Positions 14,408 to 20,851 of a DNA stretch of 20,851 nt are shown here, in pieces (the stretch's first letter is position 1; the number at the start of each line of letters is the position of its first letter). The notes under the pieces were generated by a model, which saw nothing but the letters and a program-made list of their open reading frames with translations, did no database searches and was not told where the DNA came from. The stretch is from contig CANHQC010000001.1 of the NCBI GenBank assembly GCA_947462695.1, positions 1 to 20,851 of the forward strand, written 5' to 3'. The stretch is from Flavobacteriales bacterium (GTDB lineage: Bacteria > Bacteroidota > Bacteroidia > Flavobacteriales_D > Crocinitomicaceae). Position numbers and translations under genes: made by a program.

Positions 14408-15096
14408 TGTTGTAAATCTGATTTGACGACTGTCGTTGATTTAATAAACGTGTAAATTAACGGGTGTGGAAGGTCCCGTGTTGATGAAATTTGCGGGCAA
14501 AATGAACAAGCAACAAAAAATGGATGTTGTTTGAGGCTAATGATTTCAGGCTCCTCAAAATGGTTGTAAGCTTCAATATCGATAATTTCATTCGTTAACG
14601 CATGAATAAGTTGAGGATAAAGACTGTAACGCGCCGAACTTAATTCTACAGGAGAATGGTGGTTGTATAAATGAATAAACGCTTTTGAATGCGGTACGAT
14701 GCTTATCCGCTCAAATTGTTGTCCTTCAATTAAATTATCAGAAATGAGCTTTTCACCATTTGGGTTGAGGTGATAGGCATTTATAAGACCTTCAATAAAG
14801 AACCTAAGGCATTCCCCAGTTAATAAAGTAGGTATGCTCATCTCAGATAGGCTACGAATAATTCCTGTTAAAAAAAACGGATTAGTATACGGTCCCGGAG
14901 CAACCCAAACACCATCGAACTGGTCAAATGACGCAGGTTTAAATTGCGCTGCTTCATTCGTTTTGATCCAATAATAATTTACGTCTAGTTCTAGGAAACG
15001 AGCGGAATGATCTAGGGCTAAATTGGTTGCTTGGTGTGAGTTATACGTGAAATTATAATCTCCAATTATGGCTATTTTCAACACTTGACTCATCAT
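14404..15096 (-). CDS. CTP-synthase-related class I glutamine amidotransferase-like protein, catalytic residues missing
   Basis: This 230-residue stand-alone protein resembles the C-terminal amidotransferase domain of CTP synthase, in the group often annotated as CTP synthase C-terminal region-related protein. Supporting motifs are KIAIIGDYN (7-15), HQATNLALDHS (21-31), FDGVWVAPGPY (60-70), MSIPTLLTG (86-94), HPFFVA (191-196) and LPHPLIYTF (209-217). There is no synthetase domain. By my alignment, the nucleophilic Cys of IPFLGxC enzymes corresponds to Gly94, while a Cys sits two residues later (96). The His and Glu of the FHPE motif become Cys200 and Gln202. It is therefore probably not a normal glutaminase and may be a binding or regulatory protein. 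It follows a lipoprotein gene by 36 nt, likely in one operon. The alternative start at the second Met (15093) is equally good. Confidence 0.78.
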   Translation of the reverse strand: MMSQVLKIAIIGDYNFTYNSHQATNLALDHSARFLELDVNYYWIKTNEAAQFKPASFDQFDGVWVAPGPYTNPFFLTGIIRSLSEMSIPTLLTGECLRFFIEGLINAYHLNPNGEKLISDNLIEGQQFERISIVPHSKAFIHLYNHHSPVELSSARYSLYPQLIHALTNEIIDIEAYNHFEEPEIISLKQHPFFVACSFCPQISSTRDLPHPLIYTFIKSTTVVKSDLQH

Positions 15097-15107
15097 CTAC
15101 CGCATGT

Positions 15108-15122
15108 GGTCATTTAGTGACC
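15108..15122. other. Intercistronic hairpin
   Basis: GGTCA-TTTAG-TGACC forms a perfect 5-bp stem between the lipoprotein gene (15133-15762) and the amidotransferase-like gene. There is no T run, so it is more likely an RNA-processing or translation-tuning element, or chance, than a terminator. Confidence 0.35.
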
Positions 15123-15132
15123 GATTGCTTGT

Positions 15133-15762
15133 TTAGCGCTTGAACCAGCCACGCATTTCAGTCGACTGGATACGAAGTGAATCCCAACTTAACGTAACCG
15201 GATCTTGGTGGTATACATAACAGTCGAATACTGCATTGAACATTGAGTAGTTTCCAGTTACATCTGACTCTTGTTTTATTTCTGAAAATTCAACTTCTTG
15301 AAAATTAGTCGATGCTTCTCGCGTATACCATTCAGTACCATTGGCATCCGTGTAACGAACCTCAAAGCCTGCTAACGCGTTGTCTGAAAAATTCGGTGTA
15401 AGCGTATTCATGTGGAAATTGTTGAATTGCGTTACGGAAGGACTGCTGTCAACAACACCGTCCCAAAAAACGCTTCCATGTCCGATTTGTACAGCTCTCG
15501 AATTTTGATACGTCATCATTTTGAAAAAATAACGCTCACTTGAAAAATCAGGTGGAGGAAGGATGTTTTGTGCTTTGTTGGCAATACCAAAAATACCATC
15601 CACATTTTGCGTTAACTTAAAAGGAATACCTGAAATAAATCCTTCGAAATAACATTCCAAATCTACTTCGTCTACTGGAGGAGGAATAACTTCATGCTCA
15701 ATACATGAGGTGAAAAATCCCGAAAAAAGAAGCGCTGCAAGACCGAATTTAATGTTTTTCAT
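15133..15762 (-). CDS. Lipoprotein of unknown function
   Basis: This 209-residue protein begins with a type II signal peptide ending in FTSC (Cys20). The residues after it (IEHEVIPPPVDEVDLEC) form a Pro/acidic linker before a predicted beta-rich domain. That domain contains repeated aromatic strands such as YFFKMMTYQNS, GFEVRYTDANGTEWYT and the last segment CYVYHQDPVTLSWDSLRIQS. Cys37 and a Cys near the C-terminus (in FDCYVYH) could pair. I do not recognise the family. The beta-strand pattern resembles carbohydrate-binding or Ig-like lipoproteins of Bacteroidota, but that is only a fold impression. It is the first gene of a probable two-gene unit with the amidotransferase-like gene. TATATTCG-type sequence upstream (around 15815 on the minus strand) may be a weak -7 box. 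Confidence 0.7.
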   Translation of the reverse strand: MKNIKFGLAALLFSGFFTSCIEHEVIPPPVDEVDLECYFEGFISGIPFKLTQNVDGIFGIANKAQNILPPPDFSSERYFFKMMTYQNSRAVQIGHGSVFWDGVVDSSPSVTQFNNFHMNTLTPNFSDNALAGFEVRYTDANGTEWYTREASTNFQEVEFSEIKQESDVTGNYSMFNAVFDCYVYHQDPVTLSWDSLRIQSTEMRGWFKR

Positions 15763-15859
15763 AGTGTCAAGGTTTAAACCTAAGTATTTAACAATGTACA
15801 GTTAACCCGACGAATATACGAAAAAATGAATAATTGGTTGCCAAAGAGGCTTTTTGCTT

Positions 15860-16174
15860 TCAAGCTCTTATTTCTCTTGCAACTGGCGATTGCTCAAGCC
15901 ATCCTGCGTTTACTTTTGCTTCAGTTAATTTATTCCCGTCTAATTGCATAATGGAACCTTCCGTACTCGTATATGAGGTAAAGACATCTGTAATGTAAAG
16001 ATGCGAATTGAGGCGTTGCAATTCGTTCATTAAACGGTTCAACTCATGTGTGTTGATGTACCAAGATGATTCGTAATTCAAATGCTCCCGGTGCTGAGTC
16101 CCTCGAACTAAAATTTCATTACGTCCTCCAAAAACAGTAATTTCATGAATCGTCACATTTTCTTTTCTGTACAT
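15860..16174 (-). CDS. Small hypothetical protein
   Basis: This 104-residue soluble protein has no signal peptide, membrane segment or Cys. The N-terminal half looks like beta strands (VTIHEITVFGGRNEILVRGT). A helix follows (THELNRLMNELQRLNSHL), then a second strand region and a polar C-terminus. I recognise no family. It lies about 100 nt upstream of the lipoprotein gene on the same strand. It is divergent from the aminopeptidase gene across 124 nt, in which TAATCTTTG on its own strand (16195-16203) may be a -7 box with one extra base. Coding capacity is supported by a normal start, a plausible amino-acid composition and the lack of a better frame. Confidence 0.6.
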   Translation of the reverse strand: MYRKENVTIHEITVFGGRNEILVRGTQHREHLNYESSWYINTHELNRLMNELQRLNSHLYITDVFTSYTSTEGSIMQLDGNKLTEAKVNAGWLEQSPVAREIRA

Positions 16175-16252
16175 AGCTTTTTGTTTTAACTGGACAAAGA
16201 TTACCCTTGATGATCGTAAACTATTTACAATCTATTTGTCAGCCACAAAAAA

Positions 16253-16282
16253 TTGAACCTTTTTGGAAAATACTTAACTTCA
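16253..16282 (+). promoter_or_regulatory. Candidate promoter of the aminopeptidase operon
   Basis: TTG (16253-16255), a 19-nt spacer and TAACTTCA (16275-16282, two mismatches to TAnnTTTG) precede the ATG at 16299 by 16 nt. The spacing is ideal but the -7 box is imperfect. Confidence 0.35.
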
Positions 16283-16298
16283 ACCCAAATTAAATCCA

Positions 16299-17591
16299 AT
16301 GAAATACACGCACATCAAAAGCGATCTCTTTAGCCATAATAGAAAACAATTCAGTGATCTATTAGCACCTAAAGCACTAGCTGTCTTTAATTCAAATGAT
16401 ATTTATCCAATTAGTGCTGATGGGACAATGCCTTTTCAACAGCACCGTGATATATTCTACCTTAGTGGGGTAGATCAAGAGGAAAGTATTCTTGTCATTT
16501 TTCCAGATTCCGTCAATTCTGCTCATCGCGAAGTTCTCTTCTTAAAAGAAACCAGTGATTTAATTGCTGTATGGGAAGGTGAAAAACTATCGAAAAATCA
16601 AGCTTTTGAAGTTTCTGGAATAAAAACGGTTTATTGGCTGCAACAATTCCCAACCATTTTTAAACAAATGATGGCGGAGGCGGAGTCAATCTACCTCAAT
16701 ACAAATGAGCATTTGCGCGCTTCAACTGAGGTTGAAACAAGGGAAGATCGCTTCATAAAACAAGTCAAACAAGATTACCCAGCACACCAAGTAAGAAAAA
16801 GCGCTCCATTGATGCACAAACTGCGTTCGGTCAAGCATTCCATCGAGTTGGAACTCATGCAACAAGCATGTAACATAACTGAAAAAGGGTTCAGGCGACT
16901 ACTTTCGTTTGTACGTCCAAGTGTTTGGGAATACGAGATTGAAGCGGAATTGGCGCATGAATTCTTGCGTAATCGATCCAAAGGATTTGCGTATACACCA
17001 ATCATTGCTTCAGGTAAAAATGCCTGCGTACTCCACTACATAGAGAACAACAAACAATGCCTAGATGGCGATGTCATTTTACTTGATGTCGGAGCTGAAT
17101 ATGCCAACTACTCATCGGATTTAACCCGCTGTATTCCAGTTAACGGGCGTTTTACTGCTCGACAGAAACAAGTATATAATGCCGTATTGCATGTAAAACG
17201 CGAGGCAGAAAAATTATTAGTTCCTGGTACCATACTAGCGGATTACCACAAAGAAGTCGGGCGATTAATGGAAGGTCAATTGCTTCAACTTGGGTTAATT
17301 GATCAAACAGACATCAAAAATCAAGCTGCTGATTGGCCAGCATACAAAAAGTATTTTATGCACGGAACGTCGCATTTTCTTGGTTTAGATACACACGATG
17401 TTGGCTTGTGGCACGAACCGATTAAATCAGGAATGGTCTTTACGTGTGAACCTGGAATCTATATTCCAGAAGAGGGCTTAGGGATACGAATTGAGGATGA
17501 TTTAGTTGTTCAAGATGTTGGAGCACCTTTCAATTTGATGGGCAACATTCCGATTGAAGCGGAAGAAATTGAAGAGTTAATGAACGCCTAA
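16299..17591 (+). CDS. pepP: Xaa-Pro aminopeptidase (aminopeptidase P, M24B)
   Basis: This cytoplasmic dimanganese exopeptidase removes an N-terminal residue that precedes proline. The 430-residue length matches E. coli PepP. The N-terminal AMP_N domain is about 1-165 (RDIFYLSGVDQEESILVIFP, 50-69). The creatinase-fold catalytic domain has all five metal ligands: Asp263 in LLDVGAEY, Asp274 in SSDLTR, His359 in HGTSHFLGLDTHDVG, Glu384 in CEPGIYIPEE, and Glu399 in GIRIEDD. His246 (VLHYIENN) is the substrate-contacting histidine. No signal peptide is present. A hydrolase gene follows after 5 nt, so the two are co-transcribed. Confidence 0.95.
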   Translation: MKYTHIKSDLFSHNRKQFSDLLAPKALAVFNSNDIYPISADGTMPFQQHRDIFYLSGVDQEESILVIFPDSVNSAHREVLFLKETSDLIAVWEGEKLSKNQAFEVSGIKTVYWLQQFPTIFKQMMAEAESIYLNTNEHLRASTEVETREDRFIKQVKQDYPAHQVRKSAPLMHKLRSVKHSIELELMQQACNITEKGFRRLLSFVRPSVWEYEIEAELAHEFLRNRSKGFAYTPIIASGKNACVLHYIENNKQCLDGDVILLDVGAEYANYSSDLTRCIPVNGRFTARQKQVYNAVLHVKREAEKLLVPGTILADYHKEVGRLMEGQLLQLGLIDQTDIKNQAADWPAYKKYFMHGTSHFLGLDTHDVGLWHEPIKSGMVFTCEPGIYIPEEGLGIRIEDDLVVQDVGAPFNLMGNIPIEAEEIEELMNA

Positions 17592-17596
17592 GCCCT

Positions 17597-18349
17597 ATGT
17601 TAAACTACCGGGTTACAGGTGATGGTTTCCCTGTTGTTCTTCTGCATGGCTACATGGAATCACTTCGCATGTGGGATGGATTATTTGACGAGTTAAGTCA
17701 ATTTTCTTGGTGGTCAGTCGATTTGCCTGGACACGGAGATACCTCTCTTGTAGGTGAGGAAATGGAACCATCTGTTGATTGGTTTGCAAGTCAGGTTTTC
17801 GATTTTTTGAATGAAATGGGCATCGAAAATTGCCATTTGGTCGGACACTCTATGGGAGGTTATGTCGCATTGCAGTTAAAAAAACGCGCTCCGCAAAGAA
17901 TCAAAAAAGTAGTGCTATTGAATTCCCATCCTTGGGAAGACTCACCATTGAAAAAGTCGGATCGCCTTCGTGTGGCTGAAATTGCGTTTAAAGCAAAATC
18001 CCTTTTCATACATCAGGCTATTCCGGCTCTTTTTTATGATTCCGACAGTTTTACGGCACAAATTAACCAACTCATTCAAGATGCCAATAACATGACGTCT
18101 GATGCGATTGCCTATGCTGCGCTTGCTATGAGAAATCGTGAAGACACATCAGATGTGGCAAAAGGTTTCAATGAACAATTGTTATTCCTTCAGGGGAAAT
18201 ACGACCCTCTAATTCCTTGTGATCGCTTAGTTGAATTTGCCAAGCTGAATCAGTTAAAACTAATAGTGTTGGAAAATTGTGGGCATATGGCACATCTCGA
18301 AGAACCTATAAATGTGAAGAATTCGATTCAATCTTTTCTCGTTGAATGA
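17597..18349 (+). CDS. Alpha/beta hydrolase
   Basis: This 250-residue protein is an alpha/beta-fold hydrolase with an intact triad. The nucleophile Ser85 is in VGHSMGGYV, the acid Asp203 is in GKYDPLIP, and His230 is in CGHMAHLEEP. The oxyanion segment LLHGYMESLRMW (15-26) follows a short first strand. A lid region of about 60 residues (115-180) precedes the last strands. It resembles MenH/esterase-type enzymes, but no feature fixes the substrate. There is no signal peptide, so it is cytoplasmic. It lies directly behind pepP; a role in processing peptide- or ester-linked products alongside the peptidase is only a guess from co-transcription. Confidence 0.88.
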   Translation: MLNYRVTGDGFPVVLLHGYMESLRMWDGLFDELSQFSWWSVDLPGHGDTSLVGEEMEPSVDWFASQVFDFLNEMGIENCHLVGHSMGGYVALQLKKRAPQRIKKVVLLNSHPWEDSPLKKSDRLRVAEIAFKAKSLFIHQAIPALFYDSDSFTAQINQLIQDANNMTSDAIAYAALAMRNREDTSDVAKGFNEQLLFLQGKYDPLIPCDRLVEFAKLNQLKLIVLENCGHMAHLEEPINVKNSIQSFLVE

Positions 18350-18620
18350 GCAATGTTCAATTTCCGTTGTCGCTAAAAATCCAATGCGATGGAGGTGTAA
18401 AAATGTGTTTCATTAGTGGGGTTTATTTTCACTAAAGTACTTGTCAAATGAAATCAAAACAATATAAAAAACGTGATTGGTAAGAGGAATTGATTAAAAT
18501 GGTGTGTAATCAGCCTTAACTGCTAACTTCGTTGAGTAATCAATTGTCCTTTTTGAAAAGCAACCAAAGATTCGTACTATATTAAACAAACCCATCAAGG
18601 GCAAACGAAAACCAAAGACT

Positions 18621-19397
18621 ATGAAATTACGCGCAATTGTTGTTGACGATGAGGAGTTAGCTCGCAAAAACCTTATCATGTTGCTTGAAGAATATTGTCC
18701 CGATATCGAGGTGATAGGCGAGGCCTCAAGAAAAAGTCAGGCAAAAGCCATTATTGAATCATCCCAACCGGACGTGGTGTTTTTAGATATTCGTATGCCT
18801 TCAGGCGCGGAAGGGTTTGAGTTGTTAGACGAATTAGAGGAGAAGAATTTTTTGGTTGTTTTTGTTACAGCATTTAAAGACTACGCCGTTCGAGCTTTTA
18901 ATGCAAGTGCGGTTTATTACGTGTTAAAACCAATAGACATAGAGGAACTACAAACGGCAGTCGACAAGTTGAAAGAGGCCAACCAAAATTTTACGGCTGA
19001 ACCCGAGAATTTTAAAGTTTACTATAATTCTCTCCGCAACCTTTCAGATGCGTTGCTGAAAAACAAGCCGTCTAGCCGAATAACCATAAGCCACACGAAA
19101 GGAATGAAAATTGTCGAAGATGAAAACATCTCCCATCTTGAGGCAAGCGGCAACTGCACATTACTCTACTTTACAGATGGAACGAGGTACCTTGATACTC
19201 GAACGCTGAAAACCTACGAAAATATGTTGGATCCATCACGGTTTGTCAGGATACACAAATCGCATATTATCAATTTAGATCGGCTTACCGAATACCTCAC
19301 CGAAGATGGCCATTTTGCCGTTCTTAAAGGTGGAATCCGCATTCCGGTAGCGCGCAATAGAGTAACTGATTTTGTTAAACTGATCAAGCACTTGTAA
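18621..19397 (+). CDS. LytTR-family response regulator
   Basis: This 258-residue protein has two domains. The receiver (about 3-120) contains the acidic pocket Asp9/Asp10 (VVDDEE), the phospho-acceptor Asp56 in VVFLDIRMP, Thr83 in FVTAF and Lys103 in VLKPID, so it is fully functional in appearance. The LytTR DNA-binding domain (about 150-258) includes ISHLEASGNCTLLYFTDG and FVRIHKSHIINLDRL. LytTR proteins bind direct repeats as dimers. The next gene, starting 4 nt after the stop, encodes a propeller-type sensor and is presumably the cognate kinase. The 271-nt upstream gap holds no convincing -7 box; a GGAGG-led 10-codon ORF (18403-18435) there may be incidental. Confidence 0.93.
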   Translation: MKLRAIVVDDEELARKNLIMLLEEYCPDIEVIGEASRKSQAKAIIESSQPDVVFLDIRMPSGAEGFELLDELEEKNFLVVFVTAFKDYAVRAFNASAVYYVLKPIDIEELQTAVDKLKEANQNFTAEPENFKVYYNSLRNLSDALLKNKPSSRITISHTKGMKIVEDENISHLEASGNCTLLYFTDGTRYLDTRTLKTYENMLDPSRFVRIHKSHIINLDRLTEYLTEDGHFAVLKGGIRIPVARNRVTDFVKLIKHL

Positions 19398-19401
19398 TCG
19401 A

Positions 19402-20851
19402 ATGAAAGGAATCGTTGTAGTCATTTTTGGTATCATATCACTGGGATTGAATGCGCAGCGCTATTCATTTATTTCGTATTCTAACCAAGATGGATTGCCT
19501 CAATCGCAAGTGACATCAATTACCCAGGACGATAAGGGGTACTTGTGGGTTGGTACATTGGGTGGCTTGGCAAAATTCAACGGAAAAAGATTTACATCGT
19601 TTACCCTGGAAAATGGGCTTTTAAACAACCGCATTACCTGCCTTCAAAATGAAAAGAATGCGCTTTGGATTGGGCACGAAGGAGGAATTACATTACTCCG
19701 CAACAATCGGTTTGTGAAATGGAAGCTACCTGAAGATTTCTCCACTACAGCAGTCACAGATATTGTGCGCTTTCAAGGTAAAGTGGTTGTTTCTACAAAT
19801 GGCGGTGGACTTTTTACCATTTCAGGAACGAAATTACTGTCATTGGAACGCCAATTAAGCAATCACCGTTTTTCGAATCAACCAGAAATGAGTTACCATC
19901 AGGAGGATGATTTACGCGTGCGTGATTTGCTTGTGCACAAGGGTGTTTTATATTTAGGAACAAGAGGAGGTTTGTTAACAACTGATGACCTTAAACTCTT
20001 TCGTCACGACCATGATTGGGATATTTTTAACATATCCGGCCTTACATTAATTGATAACGGGTTGGCAGCAAGCACCTATGAAGACGGCTTAGTGGGACGA
20101 AAATTCCCGACCTCAAAACCGAAACCACTTGTTGAAATTGATTCTTCCATGCGTCTTCGTGGCTGCCTCACAGATCGTCAACATGCCGTCTGGCTTTATG
20201 CCGCTCAAGGTGTTTGCAGGATGAATAAAAATCAACAAGTAACATACTTTAACGAGTCAAACGGGTTACCAATACAAAACATTCGAGTTGTTTTTGAGGA
20301 CATTTTTGGAAATATCTGGTTAGGTAGTGAAGGAAAAGGATTGCTGCGTTTTCCAGGTCTTGAATTTACCTATTTCAATCAGCAAGACGGAATGACTTCA
20401 GACCTCATTTTGTCTACAGCGAAAGATCGTGACGGTTCCTATTGGCTCGGGACATATGACAAAGGCGCACTGCACAAGCTGAAGAATGGAAAGTTTGAAG
20501 CCATTTCATTTGAATCCTCCAATACTGTTTGGTGTACAGCATTGAACGTCGATGATTCGCATTGGTTTGGTACAAGTGACGGACTAGTTAAGCGCAATTT
20601 AAACGGAAAGCTTCAAACGTTTTACAACGAAGATGGACTTCCAGGGAATAAAATTACGGCATTGTATCGCGTTGATGATCAAACCATGTACATCGGTGGT
20701 GAGAATGGGGTGACACTTTTTAAAGGAGGTGATTTTATTAGGATTCCCATTCAACAGGAAAGCACAGTTCGATCGTTTAGTGTATACAAAGGGAAATTGT
20801 ATTGTGCAACGGATCGCGGATTAGCTGTTCTGAATGGCGGTAAAATCATTC
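19402..20851 (+). CDS. Two-component regulator propeller-domain sensor (probable histidine kinase), partial
   Basis: The frame opens at ATG 19402 and remains open for 483 codons to the right edge, so the C-terminus is missing. A signal peptide (MKGIVVVIFGIISLGLNAQ) places the N-terminal part in the periplasm. It is followed by several two-component-regulator-propeller repeats, recognisable by phrases such as GYLWVGTLGGLAKF, ALWIGHEGGITLL, GNIWLGSEGKGLLRF, SYWLGTYDKGALHK, HWFGTSDGLVKRN and MYIGGENGVTLF. These form a beta-propeller that senses an extracellular ligand, often a glycan. The expected missing parts are a Y_Y_Y/Ig-like domain, one membrane helix and a LytS-type histidine kinase core. 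The gene starts 4 nt after the LytTR regulator, so they form an operon and probably a signalling pair. Confidence 0.88.
   Translation, partial: MKGIVVVIFGIISLGLNAQRYSFISYSNQDGLPQSQVTSITQDDKGYLWVGTLGGLAKFNGKRFTSFTLENGLLNNRITCLQNEKNALWIGHEGGITLLRNNRFVKWKLPEDFSTTAVTDIVRFQGKVVVSTNGGGLFTISGTKLLSLERQLSNHRFSNQPEMSYHQEDDLRVRDLLVHKGVLYLGTRGGLLTTDDLKLFRHDHDWDIFNISGLTLIDNGLAASTYEDGLVGRKFPTSKPKPLVEIDSSMRLRGCLTDRQHAVWLYAAQGVCRMNKNQQVTYFNESNGLPIQNIRVVFEDIFGNIWLGSEGKGLLRFPGLEFTYFNQQDGMTSDLILSTAKDRDGSYWLGTYDKGALHKLKNGKFEAISFESSNTVWCTALNVDDSHWFGTSDGLVKRNLNGKLQTFYNEDGLPGNKITALYRVDDQTMYIGGENGVTLFKGGDFIRIPIQQESTVRSFSVYKGKLYCATDRGLAVLNGGKII

Overview
The window looks like a chromosome segment of a low-GC member of the Bacteroidota, most likely Flavobacteriales and possibly near Fluviicola/Crocinitomicaceae (inferred from gene style, not proven). 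The reasons are Bacteroidota-type promoters (TTG about 18-21 nt before TAnnTTTG), very few Shine-Dalgarno sequences, methionine synthase split into two overlapping genes, type III pantothenate kinase next to a porin-like outer-membrane protein, many lipoproteins, and a LytTR regulator paired with a propeller sensor. I see no phage, insertion sequence or CRISPR array.

Layout, left to right. Positions 1-1653 (minus) hold coaX overlapping an outer-membrane beta-barrel gene that runs off the left edge. A tRNA-Phe(GAA) with its own promoter and a shared bidirectional terminator follows (1701-1867), then a lipoprotein (1887-2579, minus) and a GT4 glycosyltransferase (2740-3858, plus). Next come an RsiV-like DUF3298 lipoprotein and an ECF-type sigma factor on the minus strand, separated by an intrinsic terminator. 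At 5502-8286 a LuxR-type regulator faces a three-gene plus-strand unit: a small Spy-like periplasmic protein, an unusual 101-residue Asp/Tyr/Ser-rich lipoprotein-like peptide, and a JmjC/cupin (ROX-type) oxygenase. This is the most unusual locus in the window and could be a peptide substrate with its dedicated hydroxylase.

An unknown coiled-coil protein and a diacylglycerol/undecaprenol kinase follow on the minus strand. Divergent from the kinase is a SAM-I riboswitch leading the split methionine synthase (9963-13623), so methionine synthesis is probably controlled by S-adenosylmethionine. After a hairpin terminator and an AT-rich 298-nt gap come RNase HI (plus), and on the minus strand an inactive-looking CTP-synthase-type amidotransferase domain protein, a lipoprotein and a small hypothetical protein.

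The right end (plus strand) holds Xaa-Pro aminopeptidase with an alpha/beta hydrolase 5 nt downstream, then a LytTR response regulator immediately followed by a propeller-type sensor protein cut by the right edge. Most genes are housekeeping or typical Flavobacteriales accessory genes. The JmjC locus, the sigma/DUF3298 pair and the degenerate amidotransferase deserve the closest look.
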